Program-made: the position numbers and the translations under genes | The notes under the pieces: model-generated | Seen by the model: only the letters and a program-made list of their open reading frames with translations | Told to the model about the DNA's origin: nothing | Databases searched by the model: none | In this document: positions 1-9,378 of the stretch, piece after piece | Position numbering within the stretch: the first letter of the stretch is position 1 | How the letters are laid out: every line of letters starts with the position of its first letter | DNA from: Sinohyriopsis cumingii | Lineage: Eukaryota > Mollusca > Bivalvia > Unionida > Unionidae | NCBI GenBank assembly: GCA_028554795.2 | Contig: CM068839.1 | Span: 86,511,540-86,575,539, forward strand | Length of the DNA stretch: 64,000 bases | Direction: 5' to 3'

Positions 1-3000
1 GCATTCCTGGGATACGGTTATTACTGTGAGAAATGTGAATATGGCTATAACAATCGAGAGCAACACAAGCATTGTGGTTCGAAATGCTCACGATGTTTGG
101 CCTCTCAACCCTGTCTTGACAATAGACAAGAACGAGTGCATTACTCTGCTTGTCTGCGCGCTTTTGTTAGCTCTGACTCTTACCAACATCTAAAAACGCA
201 AGGTTCATAGCAGAAATGTGCTTGCCAACTCATGAGATTGTGTCCTACGTGTGGACAAGGCATACTTACTAATAATGCCAAGGCATACGTATGTCCAGGA
301 AAGAAGCGATGTCACCTTTGTCACCAAATTGTGGACTTGGAACATCAATGCTACATTCAAAAATACCAACCCAAACAGGCACATGATAACCACAAGAAGA
401 AAGGTAATTTCATCTTTTTCGATTTCGAATGCATGCAAGAGACCGGCATTCACATTCCCAATTTCTGCGTGGCTCACCGAGCGTACGAAAACTGCATCCA
501 AGAACCTATATTTAATCATTGCCCTCACTGCAGCAAGATTCCTGGGGGACGTGAAAAAATCTTTCGGGAACCCAACACGCTGACCAATTTTGCCCGATGG
601 ATCTTAGACCCCATCGACGAGACGTGGAGCCAAGAGGACATCGAACGTTATGGAGATTGTCATCTCCATGCCACGGTGATTGCTCACAATTTCTCCGGAT
701 AAGATGGACAGTTGCTTCTCAAATACTATACGGAACATGGCAACGAACATTCTAAAGTCACTTAGAACGGAGCCAAAATCATTTCCATGCAAGTGGGACA
801 AGTACAGTTTAAAGATTCGATGAGCTACTTGGCCATGCCTTTGATCCGAATGCCTAAAACGTTTGGAATGACAGAAATGGCCAAAGGATACTTTCCACAC
901 TTTTCAATACCGAAGCCAATCAACATGCCGTTCTACCCCATTTGCCCAAGGCTCAGAATTACGACCTCGACAACGTGCGTACCGAACAACGAGAAGCTTT
1001 CTACGCTTGGTACCAGACTCACGCCTCGGACCCCTTCGACTTTCAGAAGAAATGTTAATGTATTGTCGTTCCGACGTGGACATTTTACGGCGCTGCTGTA
1101 GAAAATTTCGAGAACTATTCATGGAACACAGAGGGGTCTATCCTTTGAAAGAAGCCTCTATCATTGCCAAAGCATGTTCCTTAGTGTACCGCCAACGATT
1201 CATGCCCCCAAATACCCTGACTGTCATTAGCCCTCAAACGACCAACTTTGTCAAACGTTAATACTTGGTCAAAGCCCTACACTAGTTACATTACTTGTGC
1301 GACAAGGAAGACAAATGGATTCATCACGCCCGCAACGGAAGAGGCGAAAAGACCATCGGAACGTATTCGGTAGATGGCTGGGACTTAGAAAACCCCAAGA
1401 TCGTGTACGAGTTTAACGGTTGCCTATTCAACGGATGTCCCATCTGTTACCCTGAACGTGGCACTAAAATCAATTTTTACCTTGGAATACTTGTACCAGG
1501 CCAGTTGTTAGCGACGCTTGAAGTTAGAACAGCAAGGATACCAAGTGGTGGGAATGTGGGAACGTGAATACGATCACCGTTTGAAAACCGATCCCGAGTT
1601 TAAACGTATCGTGGAAAGTTACAAGTTGATGGACCCCCTGAACCCGATGGATAGTTTGTACGGAGGAAGGACAAATGCCACCTGTTTGCTGTACCACGAT
1701 AACGAAGAGAAAGGAAAAGAAATACTTGGACCTGTGTTCACTGTATCCCTACGTGTGCAAATATTGTCGCTTTCCTACAGGGCACCCGCAATTGTTGACG
1801 GAACACATTGACCTCCACCACATTCGACAGTACGAAGGTTTGATTAAATGTAAAGTCTTGCCTCCCACGGACTTGTACCATTACTTCACCATTGCCAAGG
1901 AAAACTGATGTTTCCTTTGTGCCGTACTTGTGCCGAAACGTGTAACCAAGACCAGTCTTGTCAGCACATCCAGGAAGAACGCGCCTTGATCGGGACGTGG
2001 GTCAGCGTGGAACTGTTCAAAGCTCTGGACCTGGGATATCAACTGTTAGAAGTATACGAAACTTACCACTTTCCCAAGATACAGAAATACCACAAGGGTG
2101 ACCCAACTCAGAAAGGCATTTTCGCAGACTACGTGCATGCCTTTTTGAAACTGAAACAGGAAGCCAGTGGCTATCCTTCCTGGTGTCACACTCCCGAAGA
2201 CCAAAAGACATTCAAAGAGAAATATGGGGAACAAGAAGGCATCATTTTAGACCACATCGAGAAAAACGAAGGCAGGCGATCGTTTGCCAAAGTGATGCTA
2301 AATTGTTTGTGGGGCAAAATGGCACAACGACTGTGTTTACCCAAGACGGAATATTTGACAGAACCTTCCCGCTACTTCCAGATGATTCACGACAAAACCA
2401 AATACATGAAACACGTGGACGTCGTTCGTAAGGATTTGATCTTAGTCAATTACGAAGAAGATCTGGACTTTGTACAAGCCGAAGAATTTGGAAATGTCAT
2501 CATTGCGGCTTACCTGACAGCCCATGCTCGCTTAAAATTGTACGAAGCTTTAGAACTGTTAGGGGACTGCGTCCTGTACTTTGACACAGACAGTTGTATT
2601 TACACCAATTGCCCGGGTCAACCTCACCCTAACATCGAAGGAGACCGTTTAGGAGCCTTGGCAGACGAGCACCCCCACGAGAAGATTTTAAGTTTCGCTA
2701 GTGGCGGTTCAAAAAATTACGGCTACGAATACCGGGACTAACAAGGAGAAGTGCACAAGGAGTGTAAAGTGAAATTATTGACTCTCAATTATCGCACCAG
2801 TCGAGTGGTAAACTTTGGCGTATTGAAAGAAACCTCGCAGTCTGGGCAGGATGGAAACTTGAAAGTGAACACATACCAACCTCACAAGATTGTAGGTTTA
2901 CCCACTCATCAAATCGTCAGTCGGCCCTTGGAAAAGTCTATCAAATCGTGTACCAGAAGCCAGTACGTCTTCCCAACCACTTCACTTTGCCGTATGGACA

Positions 3001-3011
3001 TGTCGGTATAA
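1..3011 (+). pseudogene. Polinton PolB DNA polymerase remnant
   Basis: This is the remnant of a protein-primed family B DNA polymerase, which would copy the element. At its left edge are paired-cysteine motifs (YYCEKCEYGY and CSRC) typical of the N-terminal zinc region of Polinton PolB. The exonuclease motif FIFFDFECMQE lies near 415-450 and a YCRSDVDIL exonuclease III motif near 1055-1090. The palm region shows LYPYV (motif A surroundings, near 1745), SFAKVMLNCLWGKMAQ (motif B, near 2280-2325) and YFDTDSCIY (motif C, near 2575-2605). The largest open stretch covers motifs B and C. It is a broken fossil gene; its extreme N-terminus lies before the window. Confidence 0.9.
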
Positions 3012-3126
3012 AAGATTGGTTGTAAGAGGATAGCCACCAACCAGAAGAACGACTTCGCCACAGCAAGAATCGAGTGAGAGACCCAAAGAGAACTCCAAGT
3101 TCAAACCCTATCATTTTCCGGTCTTC

Positions 3127-3369
3127 TTGCCTGACTATTGTCATTGTGCCTGTCGATTGGAAACGTTTCAAAAATGGCCCACGGATAAGGAAGGATTACC
3201 TACTTCGAATGGTTTAGCTAGAACAGGATTTGTCTACTTGGGACTTGAGAGTGGATTGGGATACGAAGTACAGTGTTTCAGTTGCGGCCTGAAGTTACGA
3301 ATGGATCTATGTATGTATAAAGATTCAGCTATTCTGGAACATACTCGATGGTCTCCGCACTGTCCTTAG
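3127..3369 (+). CDS. BIR (IAP-type) zinc domain, first copy
   Basis: An open stretch of about 80 residues matches a baculovirus IAP repeat. It shows RLETFQKWP, then LARTGFVYLG, CFSCGLKL and EHTRWSPHCP, giving the C-x2-C, H and C zinc ligands in the right order. BIR domains bind caspases or IAP-antagonist motifs and block apoptosis. This one sits directly after PolB and before a TATA box, on the element's strand. No convincing ATG begins it; it may be one domain of a longer protein whose second BIR lies near 4,100-4,260. No RING finger is seen. The domain call is firm; a role in blocking host cell death is inferred from the family. Confidence 0.8.
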   Translation: MPDYCHCACRLETFQKWPTDKEGLPTSNGLARTGFVYLGLESGLGYEVQCFSCGLKLRMDLCMYKDSAILEHTRWSPHCP

Positions 3370-3520
3370 CTTTCTATGGCCTACCACCCATTACACTACG
3401 GTACAATTATGACGGTACCTTAGAGAAGGTAGTACCGTTTTCCAGGAAGATAAAGGAAGACTTCCAAAACTGGACATAAAAAAGGAACGATGTACAAACT
3501 TGAGACATCATTGCGACTAG

Positions 3521-3530
3521 TATAAAAAGG
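3521..3530 (+). promoter_or_regulatory. TATA box upstream of Cys-rich gene
   Basis: TATAAAAAGG stands about 150 bases before the first ATG of the Cys-rich open frame and about 150 bases after the first BIR domain. It resembles the TATAAAA boxes at 5,151 and 5,992 in the same element. Confidence 0.5.
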
Positions 3531-3676
3531 GACAATGTGAAAGATCGATAGTTCATTGTGACTACTAAGACCAAGCGAACAAGACGAATCCTTTGAAAGA
3601 GACATCATTCAAATTCGAGAATTGTAAAAACATTTTACCTTCCCATAGTGTGACTAGTAGTGGATGGATAAGACCC

Positions 3677-3982
3677 ATGCATTGCGACGGAAAATGTCCG
3701 GAAGGAAACTGTAAGTGTCCATGCGGTTACCATTGTAATTGCGTAACGGAGTTTGCAGACGAGTGCGATGCTGAACCTTGCGATGTGAGCGATGCAGCAA
3801 CGCATCATGGGAACTTTGTTCTCACTACTACTATTACTACCACTAGACCTATCATGGAAAGTGAATCTGTGTGTGTCATACCTGACGGATGCGAAAGCGA
3901 TGACGCTCCTTATCGTGGACACTTTACTGGTTTTCATGTCAACCTTCACGTCTACCACCACACGGATGTCATTCAGCCCTGA
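3677..3982 (+). CDS. Cys-rich small protein, metallothionein-like N-terminus
   Basis: The first ATG of this open frame is at 3,677, giving about 101 residues. The first 35 contain about ten cysteines, mostly C-x-C and C-x3-C spacings (CDGKCPEGNCKCPCGYHCNC), as in metallothioneins or compact zinc-binding folds. The remainder is Thr-rich and ends in a His/Val-rich tail. The frame is open some 84 bases further upstream without an ATG. It lies between two BIR-like domains, so it may be an accessory gene acting with them. I do not recognise the full protein; metal binding is inferred from the cysteine spacing. Confidence 0.45.
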   Translation: MHCDGKCPEGNCKCPCGYHCNCVTEFADECDAEPCDVSDAATHHGNFVLTTTITTTRPIMESESVCVIPDGCESDDAPYRGHFTGFHVNLHVYHHTDVIQP

Positions 3983-4080
3983 GCAAACTCCTGTCGATGT
4001 CACCTCATTGAAACTCACCTGCGAAAGACGAATATTCGTTCCCTGTGCGTTTGCCTGAATACTGCCTAAATATATGAGAG

Positions 4081-4260
4081 GACCGACCCCGAAGAATTAG
4101 CCAGAGCCGGATTTTCTACTTGGGTGAAGAGGACAAAGTGATGTGCTTCAGTTGCGGTGTGTCACTTCACCAGTGGGAACAACAAGATTCAGCCTACCTG
4201 GAACATGCTCGATGGTCCCCGAATTGTGACTATTTACCTTTAGTGGGACGATATCGGTAA
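4081..4260 (+). pseudogene. Second BIR domain remnant
   Basis: A second BIR-like segment shows ELARAGFS, then KVMCFSCGVSLHQWE, DSAYLEHARWSPNCDYL and a short basic tail. The C-x2-C, H and C ligands and the tryptophan after the second cysteine pair are all visible. It resembles the first BIR at 3,127-3,369 in sequence and in flanking bases, so the two look like a duplicated pair split by the Cys-rich gene. It belongs to the Polinton fossil and is broken. Confidence 0.75.
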
Positions 4261-4267
4261 TCCCTGA

Positions 4268-4516
4268 ATGGATACTTTACAAGAGAACATTCGTGGTTTG
4301 CCTGTGGAGTTGAGAGAATACATTTACCGAGAACTGGTCAAAATTCAAGTGAAACGTAAAGAACAATTGCATCCGTTACGTCACCGATGTTTAAACCACT
4401 GGTACCTGAATGCTATAAAAGGACTGATTCATGAGAAAGTGTTTCAGTGGTCAGACATTCATCAACTACCCCTTGGTTCAAAGGATTGGTTTGTTATTGA
4501 TGATTATATTTGCTAA
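4268..4516 (+). CDS. Small duplicated gene, copy 1 (F-box-like N-terminus?)
   Basis: An ATG-initiated frame of 82 residues begins eight bases after the second BIR ends. Near its N-terminus is LPVELREYIYRELVKI, which resembles the start of an F-box (L-P-x-E-L-x-x-x-I-Y-x-x-L). The centre is rich in Lys, Arg, His and Trp. An 89% or better match by eye begins again at 4,725. An F-box would recruit an SCF ubiquitin ligase, which would suit a virus-like element, but the match covers only about 20 residues and is weak. I do not recognise the family. Confidence 0.5.
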   Translation: MDTLQENIRGLPVELREYIYRELVKIQVKRKEQLHPLRHRCLNHWYLNAIKGLIHEKVFQWSDIHQLPLGSKDWFVIDDYIC

Positions 4517-5150
4517 CAGGTAGACTTACTGCAACTAATTCCAAAGAAAGAGAGAGTTACCAAAATCTTTTACACAACGTCAACTTAGTGGAAGAGCAAA
4601 CTTCTGAACGAACTGTGATGTGCAAGATAGTGACTAAACTATTTAGATTCGCTACTGGAGTAAAATCATCTATGTGCAGACAATTCACTTATTGTCTCCG
4701 ACAAAAGAGAGAATTTAGTATGACATGATCATTGATACTTTACAAGAGAACATTCGTGGTTCGCCTGTGGAGTTCAGAGAACGCATTTACCTAGAAATGG
4801 TTAAAATTCAAGTGAAACGTAAAGAACACTTGCATCCGTTACGTCAACGGTGTTTAAACCACTGGTACCTGAATGCTATAAGAGGACTGATTCATGAGAA
4901 AGTGCTCCAGTGGTCAGACCTTGTTAAATACTAGAAGACGAGAAGGATCAACATGTTCATGATTTTCGTTACTTCGAGATACACCTACTGCAACGAATTG
5001 AGGAAGAAGAGTTGGAGGATTACCGAAATCTTTTATGCAACACCTGCTTAGTGGAAGAGGAAACTTCTGAACTAACTCTGAACTGTAGGTTAGTGCTTGG
5101 AGCATTTAGATTCCCTACTGGAGAACGACTATCTACCCGAAAAAAGAGGG
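4271..5150 (+). repeat. Tandem duplication, period 463 bases
   Basis: The block beginning GATACTTTACAAGAG at 4,271 restarts at 4,734, so a unit of 463 bases is present twice. Both copies include the small gene and a downstream stretch with related peptides (NLVEEQTSERT and CLVEEETSELT in matching positions). Copies differ at scattered bases and in the downstream half, so the duplication is not recent. Confidence 0.8.
4725..4934 (+). CDS. Small duplicated gene, copy 2
   Basis: The second copy of the gene at 4,268 begins with ATG at 4,725 and adds a few N-terminal residues (MIIDTLQENIRG). It repeats the F-box-like stretch as SPVEFRERIYLEMVKI, followed by the same basic centre and LNHWYLNAIRGLIHEKV. 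It is shorter at its C-terminus than copy 1 (69 against 82 residues). Retention of two open copies hints at dosage or divergence of function, or simply at a late duplication; neither can be decided from sequence. Confidence 0.45.
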   Translation: MIIDTLQENIRGSPVEFRERIYLEMVKIQVKRKEHLHPLRQRCLNHWYLNAIRGLIHEKVLQWSDLVKY

Positions 5151-5160
5151 TATAAAAACA
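5151..5160 (+). promoter_or_regulatory. TATA-like box before 5,168 gene
   Basis: TATAAAAACA lies only eight bases before the ATG at 5,168. Either transcription starts within the frame and a later ATG is used (5,389 would then have a normal leader), or the box is fortuitous. Confidence 0.35.
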
Positions 5161-5167
5161 GGCTGTC

Positions 5168-5392
5168 ATGCCACTGCTTTTATCAAAAGTGATTCAACAG
5201 ATTCCGTGGAAGGAAATCAGTGACACTATTCAAACAGTGGAAGATTACCAACACTTAGTACGACAAGTGTATCCGCTGAATTTGGGTCGACGTGTGGTGT
5301 GTGTCTTAGTGACTTGTTTTCTGGGTTTTCGTTTACCAGCTGATTCCTTGTGGACTCTTTACGAACAGTACTTACCACCCAATCAAACATGA
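5168..5392 (+). CDS. Unknown 74-residue protein
   Basis: ATG-initiated frame of 74 residues. The centre holds a hydrophobic stretch (RRVVCVLVTCFLGFRLP) that could be a membrane helix or a buried helix. The end is LWTLYEQYLPPNQT. Its stop overlaps the start of the next gene (ATGA at 5,389-5,392). Not recognised; it could be a small membrane or host-interaction protein of the element. Confidence 0.4.
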   Translation: MPLLLSKVIQQIPWKEISDTIQTVEDYQHLVRQVYPLNLGRRVVCVLVTCFLGFRLPADSLWTLYEQYLPPNQT

Positions 5393-5910
5393 AAGTGGTG
5401 CCTTTAAATGGTTACGAAAGACTCATTTTGCTCAAAGCCTTGAGTTTTCATTTGGATACTTCTCGACCTCTACGGGGAAAAAAGATTCGTCAACTTTTAG
5501 GTACCGAAGAGGTGTATGACGATGTGTGTGTAGCTTGTGACTTGCACCCCCATTGGACAGATGTACGGACTGGAAAAATTGGGGTTTTGAGGTTTGGACC
5601 CAAGAAGTGGCCCAGTATGCTGGAGAGTTATGATCCAACATTTCAGTGTCCAAGGAAAAAAGTCACTTTTATACCTGTGTTAGTGACAGTGCCAGAGGAA
5701 CCCGTCACCGAGGACAACCATTCCCTTCAGGACAGGACTGTCATGGACATTCCTGAAAGACCATTCCGGGAGGACACTTGTGTGACATTACCCCATATCG
5801 AACCTTTAAGAACGTTACACTCTGTCCCTAGGACATCTTGGTTACCAAAAACATGTTGTACAGAGACTTGTTTCTATTCCACTTTGATCGTTTTAATGTG
5901 TATTTTATAG
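5389..5910 (+). CDS. Unknown 173-residue protein with C-terminal hydrophobic tail
   Basis: The ATG at 5,389 overlaps the previous stop. The N-terminal half is globular (MKVVPLNGYERLILLKALSF onward) and holds a VCVACDLHPHW segment that could bind metal. The middle is Pro/Thr/Glu-rich and looks unstructured. The last 15 residues are hydrophobic with cysteines (CFYSTLIVLMCIL), as in a tail-anchored protein. A polyadenylation signal follows at 5,971. It sits between the accessory block and the ATPase. I looked for Bcl-2 motifs (NWGR) because tail anchors are common there, and saw none. Function unknown. Confidence 0.5.
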   Translation: MKVVPLNGYERLILLKALSFHLDTSRPLRGKKIRQLLGTEEVYDDVCVACDLHPHWTDVRTGKIGVLRFGPKKWPSMLESYDPTFQCPRKKVTFIPVLVTVPEEPVTEDNHSLQDRTVMDIPERPFREDTCVTLPHIEPLRTLHSVPRTSWLPKTCCTETCFYSTLIVLMCIL

Positions 5911-5970
5911 TTGTACTTAAGCCTTTGGCCTTTTTGCATTTTAGTCTTTCGTGTTTATTTTTAAAAAATC

Positions 5971-5976
5971 AATAAA
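5971..5976 (+). terminator. Polyadenylation signal AATAAA
   Basis: AATAAA lies 60 bases after the stop of the 173-residue gene and is followed by a TG-rich stretch. The next gene's TATA box begins only 16 bases later, so 3' end and promoter are packed tightly. Confidence 0.55.
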
Positions 5977-5991
5977 CGTGTCCTGAAAAAG

Positions 5992-5998
5992 TATAAAA
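5992..5998 (+). promoter_or_regulatory. TATA box of the packaging ATPase gene
   Basis: TATAAAA lies 54 bases before the ATG at 6,046, with a pyrimidine-rich leader (CTTGTCTTGTCTGTCTTCG) between. This is the best-spaced TATA-to-ATG pair in the element. Confidence 0.6.
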
Positions 5999-6045
5999 AC
6001 TCTTGTCTTGTCTGTCTTCGTGTCACAAGTGACATTCCTTGTACT

Positions 6046-6652
6046 ATGGCTACCTCTGCTGTCTCTGCTCCCTCTTCCTCCACTTTTAAAGTCATCGGCG
6101 AATACTTAGATCGTGCCAGTTTGGAGGCTTTGTATCTTCGTCATCCCTTTAACATGCTAATTGCTGGACCTAGCTGTTCAGGCAAAACCAAATTTGTCAA
6201 ACGTTTGATCAAACATAAACATCATTTGATTGATCGTCCACCTCAACGAATCGTGTGGTGTTACAAAGAGTGGCAATCGGCGTACAGGCGATTCCATCGT
6301 GTTTGTGGAAGGCATTCCTAACGAAGACGACGGAATAGTATCTGACCCCCGTCAAACCCATCTGGTCATTTTCGACGACATGTTAGGAGGAGACGAAGAA
6401 GAAATTAAACTTTGGTTAACGCGCAAAGGGCATCATCGTAATGCCAGTGTCATTTACATTACTCAAAATTTGTTTCAACAAAGTAAAGCTCATAGCATCA
6501 TCAGTCTCAATGCTCATTACGTGGTCTTGTTTAAAAGCCCTCGAGATAAATCGCAAGTACAAGTGTTAGCCAAACAGTTAGGAACGCCTTGGCTAACTCA
6601 GGTGTACGACGATGCCACTCAAATTCCACACGCCTATTTACTCGTCGATTAG
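6046..6652 (+). pseudogene. FtsK/HerA-type DNA-packaging ATPase remnant
   Basis: Remnant of the A32-like ATPase that pumps DNA into the capsid in Polintons. After an ATG in good context and a Ser/Thr-rich lead comes HPFNMLIAGPSCSGKTKF, with a clear Walker A (GPSCSGKT). Walker B is HLVIFDDMLGG near 6,360-6,390. A sensor-like VIYITQNLF follows, then LNAHYVVLFKSPRD and a C-terminal PHAYLLVD typical of the family. It has its own TATA box and lies upstream of the basic proteins and integrase. It is a broken fossil. Confidence 0.88.
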
Positions 6653-6811
6653 AAACCCACTACCCCCGATTATTTGCGATTTCGTACCCATTTTTTTCAC
6701 CACTGGTGTCAAAATGGAGGGCCTGTCCTGTACATGTCTCCGTTTTCGACTTAACCAAAAAAAATCTATGAAAACCTAGGAGACTTTTCGTCTGTCTCAC
6801 AAAGCGTCAAC

Positions 6812-7404
6812 ATGACGTCCCTTCAGTCTCATCTTCCCGTCAAAATGATTCGTGCCTTGTATGGCATCAGTCGCGAACAAAATCCACACATATGTGCTCG
6901 TGTCTTAGAAGCCAGTCTCAAAGAAGTCTTACGATGGTTTACGGTGACAGCAGGTCATATACTGCAAGGTATCATTTGGATTCCTTATCAAACCAAACGC
7001 TTTTTTTTATAGAAACAATGTAGCTTTGACCCAACTGGCCGATCTTCGCACTGACACTCAAACCAAAATGCAAATCATTTTGAAACCTGGAGGGAGCGGT
7101 ACTCTATGAGGTATCATCATTCGTTCCCTCTTAAAATGGGATCCTATTGTTCCCAACGTTCTCCCCAAGAAAAAAGCCACTCCCAAAAAAGCCAAACGAA
7201 GCCCCAAGAAGAAAAAGAGCAACGATGTCAAGACCAGGTCACAACCCCAGAAAAAGAAAAGCCCACGGAAAAAGAAACAGTTTGACCGAGATGTCCCAGT
7301 TACAACACGAATTGAAGTCGTTGCTGAATCGCCACGATTTGTCCGAAACAGAAAAATCACAAAAGTACGGTCAACTCTTGCAACGACTGCAACTCTTTTG
7401 CTAG
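6812..7404 (+). pseudogene. Basic Polinton virion-type protein remnant
   Basis: An ATG at 6,812 opens MTSLQSHLPVKMIRALYGIS, a helical lead containing EASLKEVLRWFTVTAGHIL. Downstream segments are very rich in Lys, Arg and Pro (around 7,150-7,280), followed by a helical end (MSQLQHELKSLLNRHDLSE). Position between ATPase and integrase and the basic composition suit a DNA-binding virion or core protein of the PX type. No homologue is recognised with certainty, and the gene is broken. Confidence 0.45.
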
Positions 7405-7439
7405 AAAGCTTTAGACGAAACAGCTCTACCCACTCTGAA

Positions 7440-7846
7440 AGATTTTAAGACCTTGATAAAATGTCCATCCCCACACCACCACCACCACTACCATCCCCAG
7501 TGGTCATGAAAGACACCACCCCACGAAAGACTCAGGAAGAAGAGATACACCGTCAGCAGCTCCCATTTCTAATAAGATTGCAGCGTGCTTGTTGACACCT
7601 TCTCCCACACCCCAACGAGAAGAAATTAAAGCTTGGGTTAAAAAGATGATGTCCACTCCTCCTTCGACAGAAGTGAAAAAGAAAGAAGGGAAACCAGAAG
7701 TGAAAAAAGAAAAGAAGACCAAAGTCATTTCATTACCACCTCCACCACTAGCTTCGACTTCTACTACCGTGGCCCATAGGACACGTAAATCCGTTTCCAT
7801 TCGCCCCGTCCAAAATAGCATCAGCGAAGAGTGGATAACTTATTAA
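7440..7846 (+). pseudogene. Lys/Pro-rich protein segment
   Basis: A low-complexity stretch begins with a CCA-repeat run (7,478-7,500). Its open part encodes EIKAWVKKMMSTPPS followed by alternating Lys/Glu clusters and a Pro run, ending NSISEEWITY just before the integrase ATG. It is probably a disordered basic protein or linker of the Polinton, possibly continuous with the preceding basic gene. Not recognised further; broken. Confidence 0.35.
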
Positions 7847-7856
7847 CAAACAAAAA

Positions 7857-8940
7857 ATGGAGAGGGTGTTAGCCAGCATTTACTACGATCCATCCCATCC
7901 TGCAGGTTACGGAGGAGTTCAACAATTGTATCGTGCTGTAAAAACCTCGACTGAAAAGTCTCCGTTTACCTCAAGTGCAAGAACAAGCTACCTACACTTT
8001 ACACAAACCCATTCGACGAACGTTTTCAAGAAGTTGAACCCAAGTGGAAGGCATCGATCATCAATGATAAGTCGATTTAGCCGATGTCTCTGATTTGGCC
8101 ACCTACAATCGCGGCTACAAATATTTGTTTTGTGTCTTCGACGTCTTTTCCAAATTTGCCTGGGTCGTGCCATTGACTTCCAAATCGAGCAGCGAGTTAG
8201 TACGAGCCCTGCAACTGGTGTTGAAACAAAGCGGTCGTCACCCTCTTTGATGGCAAACAGACAAAGGTACCGAATTTCTGAACCAAGCTTTCCAAAAAGA
8301 ATTAAAGAAACGTGACATTCATTTTTTTTACCAACGAAAATCCTGAAGCCAAGTCCAGCATCGTGGAACGTTTTCAACGCACTTAGAAATAACGCATGTG
8401 GAAATATTTTACTCATTACCACAATCTCAAGTACATCGACATCTTACCGCACCTGGTTCAAGCGTAAAACCATATTTACCATCGAAGCATTGGAGTGTCC
8501 CGCAAGATGTGACGCCCGACAACGATGTGCTGGGTTCTGATTGCCTGTTTGGTATGTCCCCGACAGTGGCTGTCCCCAAGAAAGTGATGTGTTGGCCGTA
8601 GGAGATTCGGGCGCATTGGCAAAACCAAACGCACTTTTGACAAAGGTTACTTACCTAACTGGACCACAGAATTGTTTCGTGTCACTGGACGAGTGCATGG
8701 CCGACATCCTGCCGTCTATAAAATGGAAGACATGAACGGAGAAGTGTTAAAAGGAACGTTTTACTTGCCTGAGTTACGACGTGTCACCAAAAAGGAAGAC
8801 GACCTGTACAACATCGAAAGCATTCTCGAACGCAGAACCCGTAAAGTGGGAAAACGACGTGTCAAAGAAGTCAGAGTGCGTTGGAAAGGATATCCAACCA
8901 GTTTTGATTCTTGGATCGACACTTCGCAAGTCATCGACTG
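7857..8940 (+). pseudogene. Polinton integrase with C-terminal chromodomain, remnant
   Basis: Remnant of the retroviral-type (rve) DDE integrase that inserts Polintons. The lead ASIYYDPSHPAGYGGVQQLY is the usual N-terminus. The core shows YLFCVFDVFSKFAWVVPL around the first catalytic aspartate and TDKGTEFLN around the second. A glutamate-bearing KSSIVERFQR-type stretch is only partly legible. The C-terminus is a chromodomain (8,805-8,937): DLYNIESILERR, then VRVRWKGYPTSFDSWID. Chromodomains bind methylated histone tails and would direct insertion to chromatin. It lies between the basic proteins and the membrane protein. Broken. Confidence 0.85.
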
Positions 8941-8958
8941 AAAAAAGAAGTGACCATC

Positions 8959-9348
8959 ATGCCCTTTCACACAGCTTCAGCTACCGCTACCACTGCAGCG
9001 ACCACTCTTTCACCCAGTTCTTCTCCGCAAGATTTACAGAAACAACCCTTGTGGGTGTGGTGTGGAGAACGTGTGCCTAAAACACAAATCGTCATTTTCT
9101 GCCAAATCTTTGTGGTATATTGTGTCATCGGTGCAGCCATTGCCAATCTGAGTTTGCAACAAGGAGACAAACAATTGTGGACCATTTTACTGATCAGTTG
9201 CGTCGGTTACCTTCTCCCCAATCCGTCCCTGAAATTCTCCTCCAACGGCAACAACGGGAATCTTGCGTCCAATTTCAGTCACCGCTCCAACAACAACCCC
9301 CCACCCCCCCCCCATTTTGGGCGAAGACACGCCTCTGACTTCCAGTAA
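8959..9348 (+). CDS. Two-helix Polinton membrane protein
   Basis: ATG at 8,959 opens a Thr/Ser/Ala-rich lead, then LWVWCGERVPKTQIVIFCQI, where the first hydrophobic helix runs to IGAAIANLSL. A second helix is TILLISCVGYLLPNPSLK. The tail is Asn/Ser-rich with a Pro run. This short protein with W-C-G-E-R-V-P before two helices recurs in animal Polintons beside the integrase or penton gene; I base that on memory of the family. It may be a virion membrane component. The start was chosen because the ATG follows the integrase stop by 18 bases and has a fitting context. Confidence 0.7.
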   Translation: MPFHTASATATTAATTLSPSSSPQDLQKQPLWVWCGERVPKTQIVIFCQIFVVYCVIGAAIANLSLQQGDKQLWTILLISCVGYLLPNPSLKFSSNGNNGNLASNFSHRSNNNPPPPPHFGRRHASDFQ

Positions 9349-9378
9349 CCCCTCGGACAGCCACATAACTCTGGAATT

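Noticed and set aside
5389-5910. Bcl-2-like tail-anchored protein
   Set aside because: The hydrophobic end fits, but no BH1/BH2 motif is visible.
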